A stretch of 64,000 bases of DNA from CBDCXF01 sp965223755 (GCA_965223755.1 CBDCXF010000001.1:124001-188000); one strand, 5' to 3'. Positions 1 through 9,703 are shown, counted from the stretch's first letter. Notes: a model not told the origin generated them from the letters alone. A program made the numbers and translations.

Positions 1-1
1 T

Positions 2-2110
2 TGGACGTGCACGGACCCCGGAGAGCGTCAGTCGTACTTCGACTTCGATCGCCGCCTTGCGGCGTCCGAGGTCCATCGCGATACGCCAGCCATCGACATC
101 GGCACTGAGGCCGGACGTCGTCATCTGATCTCGGGGTGGAGTCAAGATGAGACCGATGGGCGCGGGGAACGCTTTGCATACGTGACCGGAGGAGAAGCGG
201 AGCTTCGTTTCCATTTGTTTGCGCCGCGTCCGCTTGAGATCCGTCTGTCCTGCCGTTTTCACGGCGGCCGGGAGGAAGGGCCGCGGGCAGTGCAAATCGA
301 ACTCAACGGCTCGGACTTGGGATCCCTTCAGATCGGCAAGAAATTGGAACCGCAGGTGCTGCGAGTTCCGGCCGGATTGACCCAAAGCGGCGCCAACTGG
401 TTCAAAGTGCGCACGGCCAGCCAGGCCAAGGTACCCCGATGGCGTAGGTCGCGATTGGGCTGCTACCAAATCGACCTGGGCGGAGCGGAAACTGCCGAGC
501 CACTCTCTGATGCCGAGGGCAATTTCGTGTTTTTGCCAACGGGAACAGCGCTCGCCTACGCTTTGGTTCTCGAGCCTGGGAGTCAATGGGTGGCTGAACG
601 CGTGGCGCTACGCGGGGAGGGAACGAGTTTAGAAGTGGTTTTGGACACCGACGAGGAGAGGTTCCGGTCGCTGGAGACTCTTGATCGCCCGCAACGCAAC
701 CTCGTGCTTAGGACGGAGGTTCGCGATCGAACTCCGGCACGGTTGATCCTACGCGCGCACGGAGCCTCGGAGGCTGAAGGCTCCGGCGTTGTTGTCGAAG
801 GGGGTCGCTTGGAAGCGGTCCTGAGGAACGCAAGTACCGCCGAGGATCCACCTCAGGTTGTGGCATCGGACGAGCCCGCCAAGCGACCCAATGTTTTCAT
901 CTACCTCGTAGATACCCTGCGGCCCGATCGACTGGGGTGCTACGGCTACGAGCGGGGCACCTCTCCCAATATCGATCGCTTTGCCGAAACCGCTTCCCTG
1001 TTTGAAAACGCCTTCGGGCAGTCCAGTTGGACCAAGCCGTCGACGGCGTCGATGTTCACCGGCCTGAGGCCGACCGAGCACGGCGCCACCGGTTGGCACG
1101 ACAAGCTGCCGGGCGGAATCGAAACGATGGCGGAGGCGCTTAAGGCGGCCGGTTACAGGACGGCAGGCTATGTCGCCAATCCGAACGTCATTCCTAGATT
1201 CGGGTTCGATCAGGGGTTTGACGACTACCACGTTGAACTTCGGCGTCCGTCAGCAGCGATGAACGAACGAGTTTTTGCGTGGCTCGACGAACACGGCGAT
1301 GAGCCTTTCTTCTACTACCTGCACACAATCGATCCGCATGCACCGTACAGCCCGCCGGAGCCCTTTCGCTCTCGGTTCGCCCCGACGGCCGACCAGATGC
1401 CTTCATGGAAACCGCGTTGGAAGTGGCCGGCCGAGGCGAAGCCCTATCTCTCCGACCTTTACGACGCCGATATCGCCGCCAACGACGAGAGCTTTGGAAG
1501 ACTGCTCCAACATCTGAAGAAACTCGGGGTTTACGACGACACCTTGGTGGTACTGGTCTCCGACCACGGAGAAGCTTTTCTGGAGCACGGTCATTACCGC
1601 CACGGCCGGGGTTTGTTTTCGGAAACGCTCTTGGTGCCTCTCATCATTAAGTTTCCGGGGCAGCGCGAAGGACAGCGAATCGCCCAGCCGGTACAGCACG
1701 CCGACATCATGCCAACCGTGCTCGACGAGTTGGGATTGGCTGTCCCGGAAGGGGTTGTAGGACAAAGTTTGGCGGCTTTTGGGGGCTCATCCGGTGGGCC
1801 GCCGCTCGCCGACCGCGCCCTTCACTCGCATTTGAACATCTACGGCAGCTTGCAGATGAGCGTGGTGGATGGAGATTGGAAGTTAATTCAGCGAGAGCGA
1901 GGTGGCCGGATCAACCATCAGCTCTATAACTGGAGCGAGGATCGGGATGAAATGCGCGATCTAGCGAGGGAGCGTCCGGTACTCGCCGCAGTGTTGAAGG
2001 CGAAAATCGCCGAGAGCTTGGATGGCTCCCGTTCTACCACGCCAAAGGAAGGGGTAGAGATCGACGCTGAGACGGAGGAGGCTCTCCGGGCGTTGGGCTA
2101 CCTTCAATAA
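2..2110 (+). CDS. Sulfatase-fold (alkaline phosphatase superfamily) hydrolase, 5' truncated by window edge
   Basis: The frame is open to the left edge, so the true start lies upstream; 702 residues are visible. A GTG at 182 is only an internal candidate, because the upstream codons read as a plausible part of the N-terminal beta domain (LISGWSQDE). The catalytic domain begins near residue 235 counted from that GTG with RPNVFIYLVDTLRPDRLG (first metal Asp) and carries the second metal motif SDHGE. The formylglycine motif C/S-x-P-x-R is replaced by T-K-P-S-T (Thr at nt 1031), so classical sulfatase activity is doubtful; phosphotransferase-type relatives use Thr at this position. The C terminus ends LRALGYLQ, almost identical to the protein at 41316-43814. 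Substrate unknown. Confidence 0.85.
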   Translation, partial: WTCTDPGERQSYFDFDRRLAASEVHRDTPAIDIGTEAGRRHLISGWSQDETDGRGERFAYVTGGEAELRFHLFAPRPLEIRLSCRFHGGREEGPRAVQIELNGSDLGSLQIGKKLEPQVLRVPAGLTQSGANWFKVRTASQAKVPRWRRSRLGCYQIDLGGAETAEPLSDAEGNFVFLPTGTALAYALVLEPGSQWVAERVALRGEGTSLEVVLDTDEERFRSLETLDRPQRNLVLRTEVRDRTPARLILRAHGASEAEGSGVVVEGGRLEAVLRNASTAEDPPQVVASDEPAKRPNVFIYLVDTLRPDRLGCYGYERGTSPNIDRFAETASLFENAFGQSSWTKPSTASMFTGLRPTEHGATGWHDKLPGGIETMAEALKAAGYRTAGYVANPNVIPRFGFDQGFDDYHVELRRPSAAMNERVFAWLDEHGDEPFFYYLHTIDPHAPYSPPEPFRSRFAPTADQMPSWKPRWKWPAEAKPYLSDLYDADIAANDESFGRLLQHLKKLGVYDDTLVVLVSDHGEAFLEHGHYRHGRGLFSETLLVPLIIKFPGQREGQRIAQPVQHADIMPTVLDELGLAVPEGVVGQSLAAFGGSSGGPPLADRALHSHLNIYGSLQMSVVDGDWKLIQRERGGRINHQLYNWSEDRDEMRDLARERPVLAAVLKAKIAESLDGSRSTTPKEGVEIDAETEEALRALGYLQ

Positions 2111-2135
2111 AGTCGAGGCCTCAGTTCGACGGTCA

Positions 2136-3542
2136 TTAGGGTTGCTCTACCTCTTCATCAGGTTCGCTCTCATCCCGCTCACGCGCCTCAAAGAGAATCT
2201 GCAGAAACTCTAATTCGCTCTTCTCAGGATTGTTACGTTGCTCCCTCCAGCTTCGTTCATTAGCCTGCATACGTTCCTCAGCACCAATCGTTGTCATCAC
2301 CGCGATTTCTGAGAACTCCGATCCCGATGCCGGGCTCAGTTCAACACGGTACGTTCCAAGTTCGGTATTCAAGGTCCCGTAGCCGCTTCTTTGGAAGCCC
2401 AATCTCTCCAGTGTCTTAGAGTCGGCGAACCTCCTGCGGTTCGTTTTTGGATCCGTGGCAGTCAGATTCACCCAATCGATGGTGATCTTGGCTTCGAAGG
2501 AGCGTTCGGGCCGACTGCTGTACGACGGCAACGCAAGATAGATCCCAAGATAGTGCACGATATCTGGCGTGGATGGATTGGCGAACGCGTAGATCGCGTG
2601 ATGGTTCCAGTCCAGTCTCCTGTTCCCATCGCCGCTGGACGGTTTGTCATGGGTCGGCTCGCCGAGGACCGAGATGACTTGATCGATATGAGCCGGAAGT
2701 TCCAGCATGCCGCCGCTAAAGCGGAGCCCCGCGGTCGAAAGATTGAGCCAGGCGATCGCGTCGTCTTGGATCTGTTGATCAGGAGGTCGGAATCTGCCGT
2801 AGCGCTTGATTAACGCCATCTCATCATGTTCTTGGAGAAGCACTCCATGAATAGATTCGTCTGGCTCGTGGATTTGGAGAAATTGTTCGTAGTGCCCTCG
2901 CCTTAGGTAATGCTGAACGCTTCGCAGCATGTCGACGCGGTCGATGACAGCAGGGGTGGCATGGAGTTTGGCAATGATCCTATGGAGGGCAAACTGTGCA
3001 AAACCGGGGCTCCGCCACGGACTATGCGAGCTTTCTGAAAAGTACTCCTCGAAATCAAAAGGTTTGTTTGCACCTGACTTGATTTCGGAGTCGACAACGT
3101 CCCACAACCCATAGTCCGCTCGAAGCCGAGTTCCACTTGAGGGTCCTTGTTCAACTTCATCTAGCACGCCTCCAATTAACCAGATTTGCGTACCGATCGA
3201 ATACTTTTCAACTTCCGAGCGGCCATAGCTTATATCCACACAATCGGAGCCATAGACAATTGGGATGACCTCGAAGACCGACTGGTGAAACGGGTTCCAG
3301 ACTGCTTCGTCAACTTCTAGGAGCCAGCCCCAGGCTCTGTCGTCGCCTTGGTCGTCCCTCCAATCGGTTTCAGTGGAATCCACAGATACGTAGCCAACGA
3401 CGGTTCCAATGATGGTGGCGCCGCGATCATCGAAAGCTAGCCTGGGCAAAAAAATCTTTGAACATGCTGTGGTGGAACTTGGAGAGAGTGCCAGTAAGGC
3501 AAAAATGAGCGCAATCGCCCATACATGTGACCAGCTGACCAT
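2136..3542 (-). CDS. Hypothetical exported protein, 468 aa
   Basis: I do not recognise the family. The first 27 residues form a signal peptide with a long hydrophobic core (AIALIFALLALS) ending TTAC, so cleavage by signal peptidase I or a weak lipobox with Cys27 is possible. The mature protein starts CSKIFLP, followed by a predicted strand-rich stretch (IIGTVVGYVSV). The C-terminal 30 residues are very acidic (ERDESEPDEEVEQP). It lies 79 bp downstream of the last permease of the exporter operon on the same strand, so it may be co-transcribed. The gene looks AT-richer than its neighbours, which may point to separate acquisition. Start chosen at the ATG that gives the complete signal peptide. 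Confidence 0.7.
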   Translation of the reverse strand: MVSWSHVWAIALIFALLALSPSSTTACSKIFLPRLAFDDRGATIIGTVVGYVSVDSTETDWRDDQGDDRAWGWLLEVDEAVWNPFHQSVFEVIPIVYGSDCVDISYGRSEVEKYSIGTQIWLIGGVLDEVEQGPSSGTRLRADYGLWDVVDSEIKSGANKPFDFEEYFSESSHSPWRSPGFAQFALHRIIAKLHATPAVIDRVDMLRSVQHYLRRGHYEQFLQIHEPDESIHGVLLQEHDEMALIKRYGRFRPPDQQIQDDAIAWLNLSTAGLRFSGGMLELPAHIDQVISVLGEPTHDKPSSGDGNRRLDWNHHAIYAFANPSTPDIVHYLGIYLALPSYSSRPERSFEAKITIDWVNLTATDPKTNRRRFADSKTLERLGFQRSGYGTLNTELGTYRVELSPASGSEFSEIAVMTTIGAEERMQANERSWREQRNNPEKSELEFLQILFEARERDESEPDEEVEQP

Positions 3543-3621
3543 AGAGCAGCAGTATCAAACACCCGCTGGCTTGGGTCAAACTGGTTCGAGTCTGGCCGAG
3601 AAAGAGAACAGGATGAGCGCC

Positions 3622-4872
3622 TTACTCGTGACTGAGCGCCACGATCGGGGGTAGGCGTGAGGCGCGCACTGCAGGCCACAGACCAAAGGTAAGTCCGACG
3701 GCGGTGCAGAAAGTCACCCCGATCCAGGCCCAGTTGACGGGCACGTTGGCGGAGAAGGGGGTGAAGAAAGTGACTACATTGCCGAGCGCAAAACCCACCA
3801 GGACTCCGAAAATCCCACCAACGTTGCAGAGCAAAATCGCCTCGAGCAAGAACTGCAACAGAATGTGATTCCGCTTGGCGCCGATGGCTTTGCGTACGCC
3901 GATCTCGCGGGTTCGCTCGGTCACCGAAACCAGCATGATGTTGGTGATGCCAATGCCGGCCACCAGCAGCGCGATGATGCCGATGACAAAGGCCCCGGTC
4001 TTGATTCCCGCGGTGGCTTGGTTGAAGTTGCGGATGTTGCTGTCGTTGGTGAAGATGGTGAAATCGTCGTCTTCGCGCGGTGGCACCCCACGCGCGCGCC
4101 GCAGCACCGCACGGGTTTCCTCGATGGCGGTGGCAACCAGTTCCGGCGACTTGGCGTTGACCGTCATGTTGACTGAGCGTTCGCGGTTGCCGTCCTGGCC
4201 GCGCATGCCGTAGGCGCGGACCCAAGTCGTAACCGGCATCAGAACGTAGTTGTCGAAGTTGCCGCCCATCGCGGTGCTCTTTTGTTCGAAAACGCCGACG
4301 ACACGAAATGAGCGCCCGTCAACTTTGACTTCATGGCCGATAGGGTCGATGAAAGGGAACAGGGTTTCGGCGAGGGCGTAGCCGAGGACGACGACTTTGC
4401 GTTTGGCATTGAGGTCTTCGTCGGTGATATTGCGCCCGAGTTCGACGTAGTGTGTATTGTTGGGAGGATACTGCTTGTCTCCGCCAACGACCCAGACATT
4501 GGGTTCGGACGATTCACCCCGATAGCTCACGGTGGAACCGAACCGCCACAGCTCCGAACCCACCCGGTCGACCGTGGACACGTTTTCGCGCACCGCCGCT
4601 GAGTTCTCCACGGTGATCGGCTTGCGGCGCTGGATCTTGCGCCAGTCGACGTCGTTATTAAATCCCCCAGCCGGCCACTTTTGCACCTGAAAGGTGGTGG
4701 TGCCGAGGACGCTCATCTCTTCTTCCATGGCGGATTGCACGACTGAGATCCCGGTCATAACAGCGATGATCGACGCCACACCGGCGATGATCCCCACCAG
4801 CGTTAGCGACGAGCGCAATTTATGAGCGCGAATTGACTGCAGCGCCATTTTGAGGGACTCGAAATAGAGCAT
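3622..4872 (-). CDS. MacB/FtsX-family ABC transporter permease
   Basis: A 416-residue inner-membrane permease. The N-terminal segment RSSLTLVGIIAGVASIIAV is the first membrane helix, followed by a large periplasmic MacB core domain (about residues 40-270) and three C-terminal helices in the FtsX domain. The cytoplasmic signature TERTREIGVRKAIGAKR is typical of MacB/LolC-type permeases. It lies 12 bp downstream of a second, homologous permease (4885-6120), so the exporter is probably a heterodimer of two permeases with a separate ATPase. Together with the ATPase and HlyD-like protein this predicts a tripartite efflux or lipoprotein-type export machine; the substrate cannot be inferred. Confidence 0.92.
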   Translation of the reverse strand: MLYFESLKMALQSIRAHKLRSSLTLVGIIAGVASIIAVMTGISVVQSAMEEEMSVLGTTTFQVQKWPAGGFNNDVDWRKIQRRKPITVENSAAVRENVSTVDRVGSELWRFGSTVSYRGESSEPNVWVVGGDKQYPPNNTHYVELGRNITDEDLNAKRKVVVLGYALAETLFPFIDPIGHEVKVDGRSFRVVGVFEQKSTAMGGNFDNYVLMPVTTWVRAYGMRGQDGNRERSVNMTVNAKSPELVATAIEETRAVLRRARGVPPREDDDFTIFTNDSNIRNFNQATAGIKTGAFVIGIIALLVAGIGITNIMLVSVTERTREIGVRKAIGAKRNHILLQFLLEAILLCNVGGIFGVLVGFALGNVVTFFTPFSANVPVNWAWIGVTFCTAVGLTFGLWPAVRASRLPPIVALSHE

Positions 4873-4884
4873 GTATCGTGACCT

Positions 4885-6120
4885 CTATTCGTAGCGCAAC
4901 GCCTCGATGGGGCGCAGGCGCGCGGCTTTCCAGGCCGGCAGAAAGCCAAACAAGATTCCCACCGTCGTTGAAACCAAGAGTGCCACCAGGGCGATGCCGG
5001 GAGAGAGCCAGGCCGGCATGATGAACTTGTTGATTGCCGCGGTCACGGCGTAGGCCCCGGCGAGGCCGATGAGCCCGCCCAAGGCGCAGATCGCCACTGA
5101 CTCGGAGAGAAACTGCGCCATGATCGCACGCCGTTTGGCGCCGATGGCGCGGCGGATACCGATTTCGCGCGTGCGCTCGGTGACCGACACATACATGATG
5201 TTCATCACCCCAATGCCGCCGACGAACAGGGAAATGGTGGTGATCACCAAGCCGATTAGCAACACAACTCCCATGACGTTGTTGAACATGCCGACCAGGG
5301 AATCCATGGTATTGATGGCGAAATTGTCGTCTTCGGTGGGGCGCAGTTTGCGGATTTTGCGCATCTCGCCGACCAACGCGTATTCGAAATCCTCAAGCGT
5401 TTCCTGAGACGGTGCCTTGACCGCGATATTGATGTGTCGGTTTGCGCCACCAAAGGCGCGCGTAAAAGTTGTGACCGGGATATAAATCTGGCTGTCGAGG
5501 TCGGGACCGCCAAAAAAGCTCGAGCCGCCTTGCTTTTCCATCACTCCAACGACGCGAAAGGTATGACGACCGATCTTGATCTTCTTGTTGAGCGCGTCAG
5601 CGTTGTCGAACAGTCTCTCTTGGATCGTCTCACCAATGACGCAGATCTTCTTCCTGGACTGCACTTCGAAAGGAGTCATAAACCGCCCCAGTCCGACGCT
5701 CGCCGACGAGATCAGCATGTGTTGGTCGGTGGTGCCGATGACGGAGATGTCTTCGAGGATCGTTGATCGAAACTTGACCGCCCTGTTGGTGTCAATGGTG
5801 GGATTGACCGCCAGCGCATCCGGCAGCCGCCGCGCCAGTTCTTCCACTTCGTCGAGCTTGACCCTCGGCCGATTGCGAAACTGAAACCAGTTCCCCATCA
5901 CCACCCACGGTGTGCGGGAAACGTACAGAACATCGGAACCCAGAGCCGAGACACTTTCTTTGAAGTTGTTGGCCAGACCATTGGCGGCGGTCATCGTGGT
6001 CACCACGGCGATGATTCCGATGATGATGCCCAGCGCGGTAAGGACGCTGCGGCCTTTGTTGGCACGCAAAGCACTCATCGCGATCTTGAGGGCCTCAAAG
6101 AACTGTCCGGGGCCGCGCAT
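4885..6120 (-). CDS. MacB/FtsX-family ABC transporter permease
   Basis: A 411-residue permease paralogous to the next gene. Helix 1 is in RSVLTALGIIIGIIAVVTT, followed by a periplasmic core domain and three C-terminal helices. The coupling signature TERTREIGIRRAIGAKR is present and the protein ends LRPIEALRYE, the typical MacB-family tail. The ATG directly follows the stop codon of the ATPase gene (no intergenic base), showing tight translational linkage. Probably the first half of a heterodimeric transmembrane unit energised by the 6121-6804 ATPase. Confidence 0.92.
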   Translation of the reverse strand: MRGPGQFFEALKIAMSALRANKGRSVLTALGIIIGIIAVVTTMTAANGLANNFKESVSALGSDVLYVSRTPWVVMGNWFQFRNRPRVKLDEVEELARRLPDALAVNPTIDTNRAVKFRSTILEDISVIGTTDQHMLISSASVGLGRFMTPFEVQSRKKICVIGETIQERLFDNADALNKKIKIGRHTFRVVGVMEKQGGSSFFGGPDLDSQIYIPVTTFTRAFGGANRHINIAVKAPSQETLEDFEYALVGEMRKIRKLRPTEDDNFAINTMDSLVGMFNNVMGVVLLIGLVITTISLFVGGIGVMNIMYVSVTERTREIGIRRAIGAKRRAIMAQFLSESVAICALGGLIGLAGAYAVTAAINKFIMPAWLSPGIALVALLVSTTVGILFGFLPAWKAARLRPIEALRYE

Positions 6121-6804
6121 TTAGTTCAACTCGTCACTTTCGATCAAACCGTCGCGGAGCCGCACCACACGTTTCGCCATCTTGCTCATATCCTCTTCGT
6201 GGGTGACCAGGATGATGGTGTTGCCCGCTTCCTGCAGTGCCCCCAAAAGCCCCATGATTTCGGCACCGGTGACCGAGTCGAGATTGCCGGTGGGTTCATC
6301 TGCAAGCAGCAGCGACGGCTTGTTGACGAGGGCCCTGGCGATGGCGACGCGCTGGCGCTGGCCACCGGACAGTTCGGTGGGCTTGTGGGTCATGCGGTCG
6401 GTGAGCCCAACCGCTTCGAGCGCCTCTTCCGTTGTGCGCTTGCGTTCGGCGGCTCCCATGCCCTTGTAGATGAGCGGCAACTCCACATTGTGAAATACGC
6501 TGGAACGGGGAATTAGGTTAAAGGTCTGGAAGACGAATCCGATTTTCTCATTGCGAATTTCCGCGAGTTCGTCGTCCTTGAAGGTGCTGACATCCTCTCC
6601 TTCCAGCAGGTAGGCGCCGGAAGTCGGCGTGTCGAGACAGCCGACGATGTTCATCAAGGTCGATTTTCCGGAGCCCGATGGCCCCATCACCGCAACATAG
6701 TCATTTTGCTCAACCCGCAACGACACCCCCCGGAGCGCATGTACTTCAGCGCTTCCCATGCCGTACGTCTTGGTGATGTCGGCGATATCAATGGTTGCCG
6801 CCAT
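6121..6804 (-). CDS. ABC transporter ATPase, MacB/LolD type
   Basis: A stand-alone nucleotide-binding protein of 227 residues. Walker A is GPSGSGKST (41-49), the Q-loop is in FVFQTFNL, the ABC signature is LSGGQ (145-149), Walker B is LLLADE (165-170) followed by PTGNLD, and the switch His is in VTHEE. This combination is characteristic of the LolD/MacB/FtsE branch that powers FtsX-type permeases. It lies 3 bp downstream of the membrane-fusion-protein gene and abuts the first permease. Confidence 0.95.
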   Translation of the reverse strand: MAATIDIADITKTYGMGSAEVHALRGVSLRVEQNDYVAVMGPSGSGKSTLMNIVGCLDTPTSGAYLLEGEDVSTFKDDELAEIRNEKIGFVFQTFNLIPRSSVFHNVELPLIYKGMGAAERKRTTEEALEAVGLTDRMTHKPTELSGGQRQRVAIARALVNKPSLLLADEPTGNLDSVTGAEIMGLLGALQEAGNTIILVTHEEDMSKMAKRVVRLRDGLIESDELN

Positions 6805-6807
6805 CTC

Positions 6808-8061
6808 CTACTCGCCTTCATTCGCCTGAGCTGAGATAGAAGAGCCGATCTCAAGATCCTTGGAGATAGCCCGGTAAGGACCCACGATGACTTGGTCCCC
6901 CTCGGTCAAACCATCGAGGATTTCGATGTGAGACTGACTTTGAATTCCAGCGGTTACCTGCTTGGCGGCTGCTTTGCCGCCTTCTGCGGTCCAGACCAGC
7001 TCGACAAATCCATCTTTGTCCGGGGTCCACGCCGGGGTGGTCTCTCCGTTCTCGGACTCATCATCTTCGCTGCCGTCCGCGTTCAGTTGCTCCAGGGTTC
7101 GCACGGTGACGCTTTGCACCGGCACAGCGAGCGTGTCCTCTCGTGTCTCGGTGACGATGTCGGCGGAGGCCGTCATACCCGGCCGCAACGACGAGTTCTC
7201 CTCGAGGACCGTGACCTTGACCTGGAATTCGGTCTTTTGGTCGGCCGAACCAGCGGCGGTTACGTTGGCCGTATTGGCGATCTCGACCACTTCGCCGGCC
7301 AGAGTCACGTCGGGGAGGGCATCGACTTCGATCGTCGCCTCGTCGCCGATCGCGATCGAGACAATGTCGTTCTCATCGACGTCCAGGAGCACCTCCATCC
7401 CGGCAAGATTGGAGATGACCATGATGACGTCCTCTTGGAACTGTGAGCCCACGGCAATTTCCCCCAGCTCTTTGTTGAGCTGACTCACTGTCCCCGAAAT
7501 GGGCGCAGTAATTCTGGTCTTGGCCAGATCCTCTTGAGCTTGGGTGAGCGCGGCGCGGGCTTGTTTGACGCGCTCGCCGGCGGCCTTGAGTTCGGCTCTG
7601 CGGGCTTCGGCTGCTGCAGAGGTGGCGTCGAGTGAAGCCTGCGTTTCGAGGGATTGGTCAAAAAGAGCTTGGGACCGATTGTAGTCGCTGTCGGCTCTCT
7701 TGCTGTTTTCGGAAGCGGCCTCGGAGTTCGCCAACTGCGAGTTGAGATTGGCCCGAGCGCTGTCGACCGCGGCGGCGAAGTTGCCGCGGTCTAGTTCAAG
7801 GAGCAACTCTCCCTTTTCGACCCGGTCGCCTTCGTCGACGGCCAGGGTGATGATCTTGGCGCTGACGTCGGCACTGATGTTGACCTGGGTCTCCGGCTGA
7901 ATCCGCCCGGTGGCATTGACCGTCTCAACGACGGTGGTGCGGGACACTTCAGCGAGTTCTACCTCGATGCCATCAGAATCCTTCGATTTGGACCGAAACA
8001 ATGAAAACCCCACCAGCGCCAGGGCAAGAATAATTCCGGCTATGATCAAGACACGCTTCAC
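6808..8061 (-). CDS. HlyD/MacA-family periplasmic membrane fusion protein
   Basis: Predicted periplasmic adaptor of the exporter. The start is placed at a GTG (8059-8061) because AAGGAGG lies 7 bases upstream and translation then begins VKRVLIIAGIILALALVGF, an N-terminal membrane anchor; a longer frame to 8241 adds 60 residues with no recognisable content. The 417-residue product shows a lipoyl-like half-motif (IITLAVDEGDRVEKGELLLE), a long helical hairpin rich in Ala/Glu/Arg, the second half (TAPISGTVSQL), a beta-barrel domain and a membrane-proximal domain. First gene of the operon running down to about 3.6 kb. Its upstream region is shared with the divergent DUF418 gene. Confidence 0.92.
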   Translation of the reverse strand: MKRVLIIAGIILALALVGFSLFRSKSKDSDGIEVELAEVSRTTVVETVNATGRIQPETQVNISADVSAKIITLAVDEGDRVEKGELLLELDRGNFAAAVDSARANLNSQLANSEAASENSKRADSDYNRSQALFDQSLETQASLDATSAAAEARRAELKAAGERVKQARAALTQAQEDLAKTRITAPISGTVSQLNKELGEIAVGSQFQEDVIMVISNLAGMEVLLDVDENDIVSIAIGDEATIEVDALPDVTLAGEVVEIANTANVTAAGSADQKTEFQVKVTVLEENSSLRPGMTASADIVTETREDTLAVPVQSVTVRTLEQLNADGSEDDESENGETTPAWTPDKDGFVELVWTAEGGKAAAKQVTAGIQSQSHIEILDGLTEGDQVIVGPYRAISKDLEIGSSISAQANEGE

Positions 8062-8254
8062 GGCTGATCCTCCTTCGATTCGCTCTTCGTTGTCTGGCCC
8101 TGCTCCGCTGGGATGGCGTTCTCCGGCCGTGCAACCAATAGATACGGTGAAGGTTGGACTGTGTTTCAATGTTAAAGAGGGTTCAAGGTGATTTCCGTAG
8201 GGTCCGATGGCGGGCCGTTCTCGTTGTCTAGACCTCGTCAACCACTGAGCTACG

Positions 8255-9703
8255 ATGGCGAAGGCGATGACGCTGCAGACCGAACAATTAGAGCCGGATC
8301 GCCTAAAACCGGATCGGCGGTCGGAGCGCTCGGCTCAGCCGGCGTTGCAAGAAACTCCCCTGCGAGCGGAGCCGATCCCTGCCAGCGAGCGCATCGTGAC
8401 TCTGGATGTGCTGCGGGGAATCGCCCTATGGGGGATCCTCTTCGTCAATGTCAGCGCGACGTCGCAACCTGCGGATTGGTTCGGAGTCGCCTGGAATGAG
8501 ATCGGTCCGGTGGATTATCTGACCGAGGTCCTCAAGCTCTTCTTTGTCCAGGGCAAGTTCTACACTCTTTTTGCATTCCTCTTTGGGGTCGGTTTCGCCG
8601 TGCAGCTCGGCAGAGCTGAAAGCCGAGGCCAACGCTTCGCTTGGCGGTTCTTGTGGCGGATGGTCATTCTGTTTGGCATTGGCTTCGCGCACATCATCTT
8701 TCTGTGGGACGGCGACATCCTCAACACTTACGCAGTCGGTGGAATCTTTCTGCTCATTTTTTACGGAATCAAGCGTTTGTTCGATCGAGCGTGGCGTCGC
8801 TTGACCAAAGGTCGTCGCGAGCGACTCCATCGTCGCTGGATCTTGATCGCCGCGGGCTGCTTGATCTTGCTTCCTTTGGCATTGTTCGGGGGACTGATGC
8901 AGTACGGAATGTCTCTGCGTTCAGACGTTGCCAGAGGTGAGAGAGGCGCCGAGGAACTCACAGGGGTGGATCGTGACGCGTGGAAGTTGATGAACGAAGG
9001 CGAGGAGAAACTGGCTGAATATCGCCGTGGAGAGAAGATCGAGGAAGTCAACGCGATATTTGCCGAGGGAGAGTACTCGGATGTTGTCGCACACCGTCTG
9101 GGAGCTTGGCCGCAGAAAGTCCTGGCCGGACCCTTCTGGCTGATGATCGCCGGGATTTTTGCCATCGGCGCTTACTTCGGGCGCCAGCGACTGATTTCTC
9201 GCGCGGAAGAGCTGAAAGCCGGGTTTCGTCGCCTGATGGTCGGAGGTTTTGCACTTGGAGCTCCAATCTCTCTCTTATTTGTTGTCTACACCATCGCTGC
9301 CGCCGAAGTCGAAAAGATCTCCTGGTACTTCTGGCTGCAGATCTTGACCAAGACCCTGTCGGGGTTGGCTTTTGCGCTCGCGTACGTTGCGGTGATTACC
9401 CTGGCAATGTTCACCTCAGCGCGTCGCTGGCTCGAATGGTTCGCGCCGGTTGGGCGAACCGCCTTGAGCAACTACCTGTTGCAATCACTGGTCAACACCA
9501 CAGTCTTCTACGGCTACGGCCTTGGCTTGCTCGGCAAGCTCGGAGCTTTTCAGCAAGTGGTTTATCTGAGTCTGTTCTTCGCCGCGCAAGTGCTGCTCAG
9601 CCGTTGGTGGCTCAAGTACTTTCGGTATGGGCCTGTCGAGTGGCTATGGCGTTCGTTGACCTATCTGCGCTGGCAGCCGATGCGAGCCGTCGCGGTGCAA
9701 TGA
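8255..9703 (+). CDS. DUF418-family (YeiB-like) polytopic membrane protein
   Basis: A 482-residue integral membrane protein with about ten hydrophobic helices. The hallmark N-terminal segment ERIVTLDVLRGIALWGILF and the C-terminal DUF418 domain (APVGRTALSNYLLQSL) are both present. The first ~45 residues are polar and charged, longer than usual; an in-frame ATG at 8267 is an alternative start. A soluble insertion rich in Glu/Arg lies near residues 220-280. The family is related to membrane acyltransferase-like proteins; its biochemical role is unproven. The small gene at 9732 follows 28 bp downstream and may be co-expressed. Confidence 0.88.
   Translation: MAKAMTLQTEQLEPDRLKPDRRSERSAQPALQETPLRAEPIPASERIVTLDVLRGIALWGILFVNVSATSQPADWFGVAWNEIGPVDYLTEVLKLFFVQGKFYTLFAFLFGVGFAVQLGRAESRGQRFAWRFLWRMVILFGIGFAHIIFLWDGDILNTYAVGGIFLLIFYGIKRLFDRAWRRLTKGRRERLHRRWILIAAGCLILLPLALFGGLMQYGMSLRSDVARGERGAEELTGVDRDAWKLMNEGEEKLAEYRRGEKIEEVNAIFAEGEYSDVVAHRLGAWPQKVLAGPFWLMIAGIFAIGAYFGRQRLISRAEELKAGFRRLMVGGFALGAPISLLFVVYTIAAAEVEKISWYFWLQILTKTLSGLAFALAYVAVITLAMFTSARRWLEWFAPVGRTALSNYLLQSLVNTTVFYGYGLGLLGKLGAFQQVVYLSLFFAAQVLLSRWWLKYFRYGPVEWLWRSLTYLRWQPMRAVAVQ

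Noticed and set aside
3437..4225. A 262-codon minus-strand frame
   Set aside because: Out-of-phase overlap with the FtsX-type permease; Arg/His-rich composition typical of a shifted frame.
8062..8241. Extended N terminus of the HlyD-like gene
   Set aside because: The GTG at 8061 has a near-perfect Shine-Dalgarno and begins the membrane anchor; the 60 extra residues look non-coding.
8160..8262. A complete tRNA gene in the 8.2 kb intergenic region
   Set aside because: Only acceptor and D-arm-like sequence is present; the 3' acceptor does not pair and no T-arm follows in the same orientation.
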